In this document: piece by piece, positions 44,667 to 53,279 of the stretch
How positions within the stretch are numbered: the stretch's first letter is position 1
How the letters are laid out: every line of letters begins with the position of its first letter
Assembly (NCBI GenBank): GCA_947168855.1
Contig: CAMVNO010000001.1
Coordinates: 62,001 to 126,000, forward strand
Direction: 5' to 3'
Source: an uncultured Clostridia bacterium
GTDB taxonomy: Bacteria > Bacillota > Clostridia > Christensenellales > CAG-138
DNA: 64,000 nucleotides
Notes under the pieces: generated by a model
The model's input: only the letters and a program-made list of their open reading frames with translations
Database searches by the model: none
What the model was told of the DNA's origin: nothing
Made by a program: the position numbers and the translations under genes

Positions 44667-45172
44667 TATGCCAATGCAGCAACCTTATTCAGCTCGGACT
44701 GAATCAGGCAGTACACGACGATGCTGAGACCGAAGATGCAGAGAAGCAGATAGAGCAGGCTGGAGCTCTGCGGCGCTTCACCGTTCATCTGTCTGATCTT
44801 GTCGATCTTTTCACCCGCTCTGTACAGCCAGATATAACCGTAGATGCCGCAGGTGATGATGCTCAGCAGGATGATCATGCCGGCGGACTTATCTTCCGGC
44901 GTATTTGCGGCAACATTCAAATCATTGATGATGCCGATAAACCAAATGAGGCCGTAAATGCCGCAGGTTACAATCGAAAGGATCACGGCAACGGCGATAT
45001 CCCGTTTTTTGATGTTGGCACGATATCCGCCGGTAACCGTATAGGTTTGATTCTGATTGTTCGTTTCTGCATTGCGCACAGGCTCTGCTGTTCCGGATAC
45101 CGGCGCTCCGCAGTTTGCGCAGAATTTGTTTCCCTCAGGGACGTCTGCCCCGCAATTTGTACAAAATGCCAT
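44666..45172 (-). CDS. Zinc-ribbon DUF4234 membrane protein
   Basis: A 168-residue protein. An N-terminal zinc ribbon (CTNCG...CANCG, residues 4-22) and a linker are followed by DUF4234 with two TCGIYG(L/Y)IW repeats and three membrane segments. Function unknown. It pairs with DUF2752 in a two-gene operon that has its own promoter. Confidence 0.83.
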   Translation of the reverse strand: MAFCTNCGADVPEGNKFCANCGAPVSGTAEPVRNAETNNQNQTYTVTGGYRANIKKRDIAVAVILSIVTCGIYGLIWFIGIINDLNVAANTPEDKSAGMIILLSIITCGIYGYIWLYRAGEKIDKIRQMNGEAPQSSSLLYLLLCIFGLSIVVYCLIQSELNKVAALA

Positions 45173-45197
45173 ATTTCAACCTCCATTATTTTTTCTT

Positions 45198-45226
45198 ATT
45201 CTACAACCCGGATACGATAAAGTCAA
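45198..45226 (-). promoter_or_regulatory. Sigma-A promoter of the DUF4234-DUF2752 operon
   Basis: Minus strand TTGACT (45226-45221), 17-bp spacer, TAGAAT (45203-45198). Confidence 0.65.
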
Positions 45227-45273
45227 TCATTTATGTAATGAATCAGTACCATTTATTTTTGCAAAACGACATA

Positions 45274-45302
45274 GAAAAAGTCGCGAGCAAAAACTCACGA
45301 CT
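45274..45302 (-). terminator. Minus-strand terminator downstream of the third GNAT gene
   Basis: On the minus strand AGTCGTGAG/CTCGCGACT with a TTTTTG loop, then TTTTTC. It lies 300 bases past the GNAT stop, so the GNAT transcript probably includes the small frames between. Confidence 0.65.
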
Positions 45303-45348
45303 GAATGTGAAAGACCGCGAAAAGGACGCCAAAGCATAGAAAGACCGC

Positions 45349-45471
45349 TTAATGTACGTGCTGAATGGCTCGACAAACGGGAATGAATCTAACCGTTTCT
45401 CTATCAGCGACTTCCCATAAATATCTTCCAGTCAAAAAAAACGCACATCCCAAAACAGAGGACAGCATCAT
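45349..45471 (-). other. Small reading frame, 40 codons, possible gene remnant
   Basis: ATG at 45471 to TAA at 45349. The predicted peptide begins MMLSSVLGCAFFLTGRYLW, a short hydrophobic stretch. It follows the 45474-45545 frame by two bases in another frame. No family recognised; it could be the decayed rest of a membrane protein. The interval 45187-45606 otherwise holds only a promoter and a terminator. Confidence 0.25.
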
Positions 45472-45473
45472 AA

Positions 45474-45545
45474 CTACATATCCTGTTTTGTTATTACGCC
45501 TTCTTCAGTTTGTAAATCATTATTCTTCCCAAAGATTGTAATCAT
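45474..45545 (-). other. Small reading frame with a good ribosome site, 23 codons
   Basis: GGAGG seven bases before ATG (45545) and a stop at 45474; peptide MITIFGKNNDLQTEEGVITK followed by QDM. The ribosome site is better than chance, but the peptide matches nothing I know. Confidence 0.3.
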
Positions 45546-45606
45546 AATTCATCCTCCAAATCCCGAGCTGTCGTCGCCTTTACAAACGTGAATTTGTTGA
45601 ACAATA

Positions 45607-46095
45607 TCAAAGTTTCATAACGGCATCGATATCGCCTTCTGCATCCTCTCCTATCTCCTCAAAGCCGAAGGAAAGGTACAACTTTCTCGCCACTGTATTC
45701 TCTCGGTCATAACAGATCCAACAGTAGTCAGCTTTTCCGTGTGGAAAAGTCCTGATAAAATCCAGCCCGAGTCTGACAGCTTCGCGTCCATAACCCTTTC
45801 CCTGATACTCCTTATCGATCATCAGACGCCAAAGAAAGTAATTACCTTTCGAGATCTCCGGCGCATTTTTATCGTCACAAACCTCACCATAGTCATAAGC
45901 GAGCATCAGAAAACCGACCGGAGTGTCATCGTCATAGATCCCGAATGGGTAAACAGCTCCGGAGGTCTTGTTTCCGACATAAGCATGAACAAGACTCCAC
46001 ACGTTGCTTGCGATAAAACGCTCCTGTTCCTCTTCTGTGCTCAGTTCCATAATATCCCATACGTTATATTTGTTCAGCTCTTTCAAATGAACCAT
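45607..46095 (-). CDS. GNAT acetyltransferase (PaiA/BltD-like), paralogue 3
   Basis: A 162-residue acetyltransferase of the same subfamily as the two in the 26-28 kb island (VHLKELNKYNVWDIMELSTEE, RLMIDKEYQGKGYGREAVRLGLDFI, ADYCWICYDREN). GGAGG precedes the ATG. It is a single gene with its own extended -10 promoter and, like its relatives, is AT-richer than its surroundings. Confidence 0.85.
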   Translation of the reverse strand: MVHLKELNKYNVWDIMELSTEEEQERFIASNVWSLVHAYVGNKTSGAVYPFGIYDDDTPVGFLMLAYDYGEVCDDKNAPEISKGNYFLWRLMIDKEYQGKGYGREAVRLGLDFIRTFPHGKADYCWICYDRENTVARKLYLSFGFEEIGEDAEGDIDAVMKL

Positions 46096-46130
46096 TACAA
46101 TACCTCCACAAACTTCGATTTATCGAGGAG

Positions 46131-46159
46131 ATTATATCACGACAATTCGCATGAAACAA
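46131..46159 (-). promoter_or_regulatory. Sigma-A promoter of GNAT paralogue 3
   Basis: Minus strand TTGTTT (46159-46154), 17-bp spacer with an extended TGA, TATAAT (46136-46131). Confidence 0.7.
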
Positions 46160-46198
46160 CAAGAAAACCTCTTTTGCCCTGGCAGACAAAAGAGGTTT
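46159..46198 (-). terminator. Terminator of tRNA-Ser
   Basis: A 12-bp stem AAACCTCTTTTG/CAAAAGAGGTTT on either strand with a 10-base loop; on the minus strand it is followed by TTCTTGTT, 10 bases after the tRNA 3' end. Confidence 0.7.
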
Positions 46199-46207
46199 CT
46201 TTGATGG

Positions 46208-46298
46208 CGGAGACGGTGGGATTCGAACCCACGGACCGGCTCATCACCAGTCAAACGATTTCGAGTCGTTCTCGTTATGACCACTTCGATACGTCTCC
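46208..46298 (-). tRNA. tRNA-Ser(CGA)
   Basis: A class II tRNA on the minus strand. The acceptor pairs are GGAGACG/CGTCTCC with discriminator G. The anticodon loop CTCGAAA gives anticodon CGA (codon UCG), and a long variable arm typical of serine follows. The T loop reads GTTCGAATC. CCA is not encoded. Confidence 0.93.
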
Positions 46299-46348
46299 AC
46301 ATGTGTCTTTGGTAGTATAACGCATCAATTCAAAAAATGCAACAAAAA

Positions 46349-46792
46349 TTATTGAAATCTGATCACACGGAAGAAATCTTTCAATAAAGATGAGCATTGC
46401 TCCTCCAAAACCCCGCCGATCGTTTCAATGCTGTGGTCAAACCAGTGATCGCCGAGATCGAGCCTTGATCCGCAGCATCCGCATGCCGGATCGAATGCGC
46501 CGTATACGAGACGGGGGAGCCGCATATGAATCATTGCGCCGGCGCACATGGCACACGGTTCCAATGTCACATACAGCGTGCAGCCTTCGAGGCTTCCGAG
46601 CTTTTCGTATGCATCCTTGAGCGCAAGCATTTCCGCGTGCGCCGTCTCATCCCTGAGGGATATGCAGCGATTGTGCGATTCGGAAACCACGCTGCCGTCT
46701 TTGATGACAACGGCGCCGACCGGAACTTCCCGTTCGGAAAACGCAATTTCCGCTTGAAGAATCGCAAGCTGCATCCATTTCCGATCATCCAC
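46349..46792 (-). CDS. tadA: tRNA-specific adenosine deaminase
   Basis: A 147-residue zinc deaminase that converts A34 to inosine in tRNA-Arg. The catalytic HAEMLAL and zinc-binding PCAMCAGA are present. A GTG at 46792 has GGAGGAGG nine bases upstream and overlaps the truA stop, so I prefer it to the internal ATG at 46774 and to the long upstream extension. Last gene of the ecf-truA-tadA transcript. Confidence 0.92.
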   Translation of the reverse strand: MDDRKWMQLAILQAEIAFSEREVPVGAVVIKDGSVVSESHNRCISLRDETAHAEMLALKDAYEKLGSLEGCTLYVTLEPCAMCAGAMIHMRLPRLVYGAFDPACGCCGSRLDLGDHWFDHSIETIGGVLEEQCSSLLKDFFRVIRFQ

Positions 46793-47555
46793 GGCGGAGT
46801 ACCTCCTCCGTATCGAAATCGGGATAAACCACGCGCGCAAGGCACAGGCCGTGTGCAGGCGCCGTTGCGCCGGCATCCGAACGGTTTCCGGATTCGATTG
46901 CTTTCAACAGATCCGTTGACGGTCTCTTGCCGCTTCCGATCTCAAGCATTGTTCCGACAAGAATACGCACCATATTATACAGGAACCCGTTTCCCTCGAC
47001 TGTATAAGTCAAAAGATTCCCGTCCTTAATCCATTCCGACCTTGTAATCGTGCGTACGGTGTTTTCCATGGCGCTGTCCGAACACTTGAATGCATTGAAA
47101 TCGTGCGTTCCGATCGCCGCGCATGCCGCTGTCTGCATTGCTTCCATGTCAGGCGCATAATGCAGGTGCAGGGAATACAATCGACGAAACACATCCGAAT
47201 GCGGACCGAGCTGTACCGTATACGTGTAGACCTTTCTTTTTGCGGAGAATCGCGCATGGAACGACGGATCGCATTCCTCAGAATACAGAACACGAATATC
47301 GCGGGGAAGATGCGTGTTCATGGCAACGGCAAATTTATCCGCCGTCATCCTTGCCTCCGTATCAAAATGCGCAACCTGCGCTTTTGCGTGCACACCGCTG
47401 TCCGTTCTGCCGGATCCTTCGATGCGGATCCTATCTCCGGTCAGCTCAAACAGCGCTTTTTCCAACAATTCCTGCACGGAAACGCCGTTCGGCTGGACTT
47501 GCCAGCCGACATAGTCGGTTCCGTCATAGGCGATGATCATGCGTATCCGTCTCAT
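46785..47555 (-). CDS. truA: tRNA pseudouridine synthase A
   Basis: A 256-residue enzyme making pseudouridine at tRNA positions 38-40. The N-terminal AYDGTDYVGWQVQPN and the catalytic GSGRTDSGVHA aspartate are present. The start overlaps the ecfT stop (ATGA), as in the conserved Firmicute ecf-truA order. Confidence 0.95.
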   Translation of the reverse strand: MRRIRMIIAYDGTDYVGWQVQPNGVSVQELLEKALFELTGDRIRIEGSGRTDSGVHAKAQVAHFDTEARMTADKFAVAMNTHLPRDIRVLYSEECDPSFHARFSAKRKVYTYTVQLGPHSDVFRRLYSLHLHYAPDMEAMQTAACAAIGTHDFNAFKCSDSAMENTVRTITRSEWIKDGNLLTYTVEGNGFLYNMVRILVGTMLEIGSGKRPSTDLLKAIESGNRSDAGATAPAHGLCLARVVYPDFDTEEVLRRG

Positions 47556-48355
47556 TTGAACAATACCAGAATAACGATCAGCGATGCGACAAACAGAAGC
47601 GTGACAAGGATCGCAAACACGTCTTCTTTTCGGAATTTCAGCTGATGCATCCTTGTTCTGCCGTCTCCGCCGTGATAGCAGCGGGACTCCATCGCAATCG
47701 CGAGATCGTCCGCTTTACGAAATGATGATACGAAAAGCGGGATCAAAATGGGGATCATGCTTTTCACACGCTTGAATATATTTCCGCTTTCAAAGTCGGC
47801 GCCGCGAGACATCTGCGCGTTGCGGATCTTTTCGGACTCGTCGATCAGCGTCGGCACGAACCGAAGCGCAATGGTCATCATCATGGCAAGTTCATGTACG
47901 GGGAAATGCAGAAATTTCAGCGGCGAAAGAAGTTTTTCCAGTCCGTCGGTCAGCGCGATCGGCGAGGTCGTCAGCGTCAGCATGGATGCGCCGGCAACAA
48001 GCAAAACGATCCTGATCGAGAGAAAGAAGGATTGCAAAACCGCTTCTCCGGTCAGTTTCCAGAATCTGAGATCCAGCCACACATGTTCGCCCTTGGTAAA
48101 GAACAGGTTCAGAATGAACATGAGGATCAGCAGGAACCGGATCGGTTTCAGCGAGTTTACGATGTAACGCAATGAGATCTTTGAAAGCACAAGCTCGAGT
48201 ACCAAGTACGCAAACGGAATCGCAAGAAACCAGATCTCCTTGACAAGGAACACCATAACGATATAGAGGATCATCATGGCGATCTTTGTACGCGGATCAA
48301 GCTTGTGGATGAATGAATCTCCGGCGACAAATTGTCCGAGTGTAATATCACGCAT
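47552..48355 (-). CDS. ecfT: Energy-coupling factor transporter transmembrane protein
   Basis: A 267-residue membrane coupling protein of group II ECF transporters. It has five or six hydrophobic helices and the coupling motif SRGADFESG followed by the conserved ALRFVPTL segment. With EcfA1/A2 it drives exchangeable vitamin-binding S components. It overlaps ecfA2 and truA. Confidence 0.94.
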   Translation of the reverse strand: MRDITLGQFVAGDSFIHKLDPRTKIAMMILYIVMVFLVKEIWFLAIPFAYLVLELVLSKISLRYIVNSLKPIRFLLILMFILNLFFTKGEHVWLDLRFWKLTGEAVLQSFFLSIRIVLLVAGASMLTLTTSPIALTDGLEKLLSPLKFLHFPVHELAMMMTIALRFVPTLIDESEKIRNAQMSRGADFESGNIFKRVKSMIPILIPLFVSSFRKADDLAIAMESRCYHGGDGRTRMHQLKFRKEDVFAILVTLLFVASLIVILVLFK

Positions 48356-49199
48356 GCCGCATATCCTCCCGGAACCAATTCAAAAATGCTTCTTCCGTGC
48401 AGATCGTCGTCGGGATCCGAATCCCTTTTTCGTTCATTTCGATACAGATCTTCGTGATGCTCGGAACAGACAGCCCGATTTCCTGTAATTCCTGCGCTCT
48501 GCAAAATACGTTCTGCGGCGTATCATAGAGAAACAGACTGCCTTTTTCGAGAACAAGGACGTTCGTGGCATGATTGGCGATATCGTCCATCGAATGGGAA
48601 ATCATGATGATCGTGCATCCCGATTCCGTACGCAGCTTTTCCAAAAGAGCAAGGATCTCTCTTCTGCCCAGGGGATCCAGTCCCGCCATCGGTTCGTCGA
48701 GCACAAGATATTTCGGATGCATTGCAAGCACGCCTGCAATCGCCGCTCTTCTGCGTTCACCGCCGGAAAGCTCGAACGGGGAACGGGAAGAAAACCGCTC
48801 GGGATCGAGCCCGACAAGCTGCATGGCGTTCGTGACGCGGTTCTTGATCTCCGCTTCATCGAGTTTCATGTTTCGGGGTCCGAATGCGACGTCTTCATAT
48901 ACGGTTTCTGCAAACAACTGGTATTCCGGATACTGAAACACCATGCCGACAAGGGAACGAACGGTCTTGCGCTCGTTCTTTTGCGACAGGTCATGTCCGT
49001 CAACGACGACGGCGCCTTTTTCACTCGGAAGCAATCCGTTGAGATGCTTGACAAACGTCGATTTTCCGCTGCCCGTATGCCCGATAATGCCAAGAAACAT
49101 GCCTGCCTCAATCGTGAAGGAGAGATCCTTGAGCGTAGGAGCAAGCGGCTTGCCTCCCTGCGTATAGGCAAATGTCAAATGGTTGATAACAATGGACAT
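48348..49199 (-). CDS. ecfA2: Energy-coupling factor ATPase EcfA2
   Basis: A 283-residue ABC ATPase. Walker A GHTGSGKSTF, signature LSGGERRRAAIAG, Walker B YLVLDEPMAGLD and the ECF Q-loop FQYPEYQLF are present. GGAGG precedes the ATG. The start overlaps the end of ecfA1 by 25 bases. Confidence 0.94.
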   Translation of the reverse strand: MSIVINHLTFAYTQGGKPLAPTLKDLSFTIEAGMFLGIIGHTGSGKSTFVKHLNGLLPSEKGAVVVDGHDLSQKNERKTVRSLVGMVFQYPEYQLFAETVYEDVAFGPRNMKLDEAEIKNRVTNAMQLVGLDPERFSSRSPFELSGGERRRAAIAGVLAMHPKYLVLDEPMAGLDPLGRREILALLEKLRTESGCTIIMISHSMDDIANHATNVLVLEKGSLFLYDTPQNVFCRAQELQEIGLSVPSITKICIEMNEKGIRIPTTICTEEAFLNWFREDMRHA

Positions 49200-50002
49200 A
49201 ATTCCTCCGCAAGCTGCTCAGCCGTCAATACCTGATCCGAGAGCGCATAGCCCATCGATCGTAAAGAATCGCGCAATAAAACCGTTTCGGGCGGCACAAG
49301 ATTGCTTTCTTTCAACAGGTCCGTATGCTTGAACACCTCTGCAGGTGTTCCGTCGAGAATGATTTTTCCGCCTTTCATCACGACGACGCGGTCGCAGCCT
49401 GTCGTTTCTTCCATATACTGTGTGACCATCAAAACGGTCATACCGTCTTTATGCAGCGCTTCAACGGTCTTCAGAAGGTCTGCGCGTCCGCTCGGATCGA
49501 GCATCGCGCTGGCTTCATCCAAAACAAGGATCTGCGGCTTCAAAGCAAGTATACCGGCGATCGCGATCCGCTGTTTCTGCCCGCCGGACAGATGATGCAC
49601 GGCAGTCGACGCATACGCGGTCATGCCGACGGAAGCAAGCGCTTCATCTACGCGCGTACGGATCTCCTCCGGCACGATTCCGAGATTTTCCGGACCGAAT
49701 GCAACATCTTCCTCAACGACTGTCGTGACAAGCTGGTTATCCGGGTTCTGAAAGGCGATGCCGACCTTCTGCCGGATCTTGAGAATATCGTCTTCATTCG
49801 ATGTGGGCATGCCGCAAACCGTGACGGTGCCCTCTGTCGGCAGAAGCAATCCGTTTACATGCTTGGCAAGCGTGCTCTTGCCGCTGCCGTTATGTCCGAC
49901 AACCGCTACAAATTCCCCTTCACGGATTTCGAGATTGATATCCGAAAGCGCAGGTGAGAATGCTTTTTCGTATTGGTATGTTACGTGATCGAATCGTATC
50001 AT
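49175..50002 (-). CDS. ecfA1: Energy-coupling factor ATPase EcfA1
   Basis: A 275-residue ABC ATPase forming a heterodimer with EcfA2. Walker A GHNGSGKSTL, Q-loop FQNPDNQLV, signature LSGGQKQRIAIAG and Walker B ILVLDEASAMLD are present. CGGAG before ATG 50002 selects it over the upstream 50026. It heads the five-gene operon ecfA1-ecfA2-ecfT-truA-tadA. Confidence 0.94.
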   Translation of the reverse strand: MIRFDHVTYQYEKAFSPALSDINLEIREGEFVAVVGHNGSGKSTLAKHVNGLLLPTEGTVTVCGMPTSNEDDILKIRQKVGIAFQNPDNQLVTTVVEEDVAFGPENLGIVPEEIRTRVDEALASVGMTAYASTAVHHLSGGQKQRIAIAGILALKPQILVLDEASAMLDPSGRADLLKTVEALHKDGMTVLMVTQYMEETTGCDRVVVMKGGKIILDGTPAEVFKHTDLLKESNLVPPETVLLRDSLRSMGYALSDQVLTAEQLAEELCPLLSTI

Positions 50003-50031
50003 GCTTTTCTCCGCATAAAATATCAAGCTAC

Positions 50032-50060
50032 AGTATACATTAGGTCTGTTCTTTTTTCAA
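50032..50060 (-). promoter_or_regulatory. Sigma-A promoter of the ecf operon
   Basis: Minus strand TTGAAA (50060-50055), 17-bp spacer, TATACT (50037-50032). Confidence 0.75.
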
Positions 50061-50066
50061 GTGATT

Positions 50067-50075
50067 TGTTATAAT
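50067..50075 (+). promoter_or_regulatory. Extended -10 promoter of the amidohydrolase
   Basis: TGT-TATAAT (50067-50075) with a poor -35; divergent from the ecf promoter and 20 bases before the start of the gene, with GGAGG between. Confidence 0.6.
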
Positions 50076-50095
50076 CGAATCGGAGGTGGAACACA

Positions 50096-51448
50096 ATGCT
50101 GACACGCCTGAAAAATGCCGATACCATTGTGACTTGTGATCTGTGCGATCATGTTTATCGGCATACCGATTTGTGGTTTGAAAACGAAATGATCGTTCAG
50201 ATCGGTCCGTATGATCGCGTTCCGGATGCAGAATATGACTGTTCCGATATGATCCTGTATCCCGGGCTCATCAATGTTCATCACCATTTGTATCAGTACT
50301 TTACAAGAAACCTGCGAAAAGTACAGAATTACGAGCTGTTTGACTGGTTAAAAGCGCTTTACGGCGTTTGGAAGAATCTCAACGAGAAAACCGTTTTATA
50401 CAGTTCCGCAGCCGGTATGGCGGAGCTCATGCGATACGGATGTACAACCTGTTTTGACCACCATTATGTATTTCCCGAGCATGCCGGCGATCTTCTTGCG
50501 GCGCAGTTTGAGGCGGCAGACGTTCTCGGCATCCGGATGCACGCTTCCCGCGGCAGTATGGATCTGTCCGAAAAGGACGGAGGACTTCCGCCTGATTCCG
50601 TTGTACAATCCATTGACGCCGTTATCGCAGACAGTGAAAACGCGATTCGAAGATTTCACGATCCGAGCCGTTTTTCCATGCGTCAAGTCGTCCTTGCGCC
50701 GTGTTCGCCTTTTTCCGCATCGGCATCGCTGTACCGTGAGAGCGCGGTATTGGCGCGCAGCTGTGGCGTCCGGCTGCATACGCATTTATGCGAAACCGAG
50801 GACGAGCAGGATTATACGCTTTCCGCATTCGGAATGCTTCCCTTTGACTATCTGGCTTCCCTCGGATGGACCGGAAAAGATGTATTCTATGCGCACGGAA
50901 TACACTTCAACGATGCGGAACTGGATGCAATTGCATCCTCCGGAACAAAGATCGCGCATTGTCCCGTCTCAAATATGAAGCTTTCAAGCGGCGTGATGCG
51001 CCTGCCGGATATGCTGGAACGCGGGATCACGGTCGGATTGGCTGTCGACGGCTCCGCAAGCAACGACGGATCCAATCTGATGGATGAAATGCGAAGCGCA
51101 TATCTTGTACACCGATTGACATGGGGCAATCGCGCGCCGAGCGGATTCACGATCCTGAAGCTTGCGACCTCGGGAAGCGCCGCCGTTCTCGGACGAAACG
51201 ATATCGGCTCCATCGAAATCGACAAAGCCGCAGATTTGTTTGCGATCCGTAAGAATACGAGCGATCTTTTGTGCGCCGTCGACGACCCGATGAACCTGTT
51301 CGGAAATGTCGGGTACCACCGCCCGTGCGATCTTGTTTTTGTCAACGGTAAAATCACCGTTCAGGACGGTAAACTGACGAACACGGATGAACAAGCCCTG
51401 TGTCATCTGTCTGAAATCGAGCTTAAGCGGTTCCTGTCGTCCCTATAA
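50096..51448 (+). CDS. Amidohydrolase of the 8-oxoguanine deaminase / AtzB group
   Basis: A 450-residue metal-dependent deaminase. The metal ligands are in INVHHHLYQ (about residue 60), HTHLCE and the C-terminal LAVDGSASND aspartate. The sequence pattern CTTCFDHHYVFP...LHASRGSM is that of 8-oxoguanine deaminases and hydroxydechloroatrazine hydrolases. In an organism with a selenium/molybdenum hydroxylase system, purine breakdown is the likely role; the substrate is inferred. It has its own promoter and terminator. Confidence 0.82.
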   Translation: MLTRLKNADTIVTCDLCDHVYRHTDLWFENEMIVQIGPYDRVPDAEYDCSDMILYPGLINVHHHLYQYFTRNLRKVQNYELFDWLKALYGVWKNLNEKTVLYSSAAGMAELMRYGCTTCFDHHYVFPEHAGDLLAAQFEAADVLGIRMHASRGSMDLSEKDGGLPPDSVVQSIDAVIADSENAIRRFHDPSRFSMRQVVLAPCSPFSASASLYRESAVLARSCGVRLHTHLCETEDEQDYTLSAFGMLPFDYLASLGWTGKDVFYAHGIHFNDAELDAIASSGTKIAHCPVSNMKLSSGVMRLPDMLERGITVGLAVDGSASNDGSNLMDEMRSAYLVHRLTWGNRAPSGFTILKLATSGSAAVLGRNDIGSIEIDKAADLFAIRKNTSDLLCAVDDPMNLFGNVGYHRPCDLVFVNGKITVQDGKLTNTDEQALCHLSEIELKRFLSSL

Positions 51449-51478
51449 AAAAGGATACCGCAATGGGTATCCTTTCGT
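51446..51478. terminator. Bidirectional terminator
   Basis: AAAGGATACC/GGTATCCTTT stem flanked by A and T runs; it ends both the amidohydrolase (+) and birA (-), whose stops touch it. Confidence 0.8.
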
Positions 51479-52209
51479 TACATCAAGGTGACGTCGCCGC
51501 GGTCCAGTGCTGTATCAGTTCCGTCTTCAAGACGAACGATCAGGCGAAAATCGCTGTCGATGCCGACGGCAGTGCCGAATTGCATGCCGTCCGGCTCGGA
51601 AACGAGCACTCTTGACCCGATGCCGGTCATGCGATCGCAGTATGATTCAAAAAACGTGATCTCCGGCAGTTGTTCATAGTATCTCTTGAGCCGAAGCAGC
51701 AGTCGCTTCAGAAACCGTTTGCGAAGCTCCTCATCGGGAGGGACGTCAAACAGCGCCGTTGCCGTATCTGCAATGTTATCCGGAAAGCCTCCGTCCGGCG
51801 GGAACAGGTTGACGCCGATGCCAACCACCGCGTAACGAAAGCTGCCGTCCTGGTTCATTGCGCTTTCCACAAGAATTCCGGCGGCTTTTTTCTTGTTCAC
51901 ATATACGTCGTTGACCCATTTGATCCTGCAGTCGATTCCGAATTCCGCGATCGTATCGGTCAGAGCAACTGCGCTCATGCATGTAAGCACATACGGCGCA
52001 AGCGAAATGGTCGGACGTAGCAGGATCGAAACATATAAGCCGGTGCCCTTCGGGGAAAAGAACACGCGGTTCAATCGTCCGCGACCGTTTGTCTGCGACA
52101 GCGCGACGAGCACATATCCTTCCGGCGCATCGTTCTTTGCCAAAGCTTTGACAGACGAATTTGTAGATTTGACCGTATCGACGGTATGCACTTTATAGAT
52201 AAGCGCCAT
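51478..52209 (-). CDS. birA: Biotin-[acetyl-CoA-carboxylase] ligase, class I
   Basis: A 243-residue biotin protein ligase. The motifs TNGRGRLNRVFFS (biotinyl-AMP loop), IKWVNDVYVNKKKAAGILVE and the C-terminal beta domain are present. There is no N-terminal helix-turn-helix, so it is not a repressor. The stop of orr overlaps its start by one base. Confidence 0.94.
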   Translation of the reverse strand: MALIYKVHTVDTVKSTNSSVKALAKNDAPEGYVLVALSQTNGRGRLNRVFFSPKGTGLYVSILLRPTISLAPYVLTCMSAVALTDTIAEFGIDCRIKWVNDVYVNKKKAAGILVESAMNQDGSFRYAVVGIGVNLFPPDGGFPDNIADTATALFDVPPDEELRKRFLKRLLLRLKRYYEQLPEITFFESYCDRMTGIGSRVLVSEPDGMQFGTAVGIDSDFRLIVRLEDGTDTALDRGDVTLM

Positions 52210-53279
52210 CAGCCGAGAACCTCTTTACAAACATATGCGCTCGTGCTCGCGGAGAGCAGCGCACCGTAATCCAGCCCGAAGGAGACCGTATCGCCGACTT
52301 TATATTCGGGCGTGGCGGTGAAATCAAGCAGAAGATGATCGGAGCTTGCGCCTATGATCTCAATGCGCGGATCCAGCGGCGTCAATCCGTCGGTCCTGAC
52401 GTCCTGCCGTCCGATCGCCGCAATGGCGCGGCGCATCATTCCCTTATCAACATATTCGACCGTTTCGCCGAACGCGTTTCGGCTGAGGGTGCCGATGGGG
52501 TAGGATGGCTTTGTTTTGCATTCAACGACCGTTGCGTCGAGCCGGAACGCATCCTGATAACAGCCTTCAATCGGTGTATAGGTACCGGGAATCATGCCGC
52601 ACATCACGGATTCGCCGAGCCGCAGATGATTGATCCCCTTCGGCAGGGTTCCGTCAAGCAGCAGCTGAAGAGATGTGCTGTTTCCGCCCGAAATGACAGG
52701 GATAGGGAGAGAAAGCGCTTTGCGCAGACGCTCCGTCAGCGAAATCAGCGTTCCGAGATTCTCGCGGTCGGGGAGTACGGAACCGTAGCAGGTCAGGTTG
52801 GTGCCGGTTCCGTAAAGCTCCAGATGCGGACATGACGCAACTGTCTCCGCCGTCTTCAGAATCATCTCCCAGTCCCTGAAAAACACGCCTTCGCGAAGGT
52901 CTCCGAGATCGATCATCAGGATCACGCGATGCATTCTGTTAAGCTTATCTGCAGCTGCTTCCAGCGCAAGGATCGTGTCGATCTCGCTTTCAAGACTGAT
53001 ATCGGAAGCACGAATGATCTCTTCCGCTGATTCCGGCATTCCGATCCGAAGCATGAGCTTCGGAAGCGTTGAATCCGCGTGAAGCAGATTTTCAGCCCGC
53101 GAGTCCGCAAGCATATCGGCGCCGCTTTGGTTGATGCATTCAATCGCGGCAGGGTGCGCGCATACGACTTTCGATACGAGCGCAATCTGAACGCCCTGCC
53201 GGTGCGCGGCGTTCACAAGCGTTCTCATATTGTGCAGAAGCTTTTGTTTGTGAATGATCAGTTTCGGATTGTGTCCCAT
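52209..53279 (-). CDS. orr: Ornithine racemase
   Basis: A 356-residue PLP fold III racemase of the YhfX/ornithine racemase group. The PLP lysine is in IALVSKVVCAHP, and the phosphate-binding and barrel motifs GTGTNLTCYG and SGGNSTSL are diagnostic of the group. It would make D-ornithine for OraS/OraE. Last gene of the ornithine cluster, overlapping the reactivase gene by 22 bases and birA by one. Confidence 0.9.
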   Translation of the reverse strand: MGHNPKLIIHKQKLLHNMRTLVNAAHRQGVQIALVSKVVCAHPAAIECINQSGADMLADSRAENLLHADSTLPKLMLRIGMPESAEEIIRASDISLESEIDTILALEAAADKLNRMHRVILMIDLGDLREGVFFRDWEMILKTAETVASCPHLELYGTGTNLTCYGSVLPDRENLGTLISLTERLRKALSLPIPVISGGNSTSLQLLLDGTLPKGINHLRLGESVMCGMIPGTYTPIEGCYQDAFRLDATVVECKTKPSYPIGTLSRNAFGETVEYVDKGMMRRAIAAIGRQDVRTDGLTPLDPRIEIIGASSDHLLLDFTATPEYKVGDTVSFGLDYGALLSASTSAYVCKEVLG

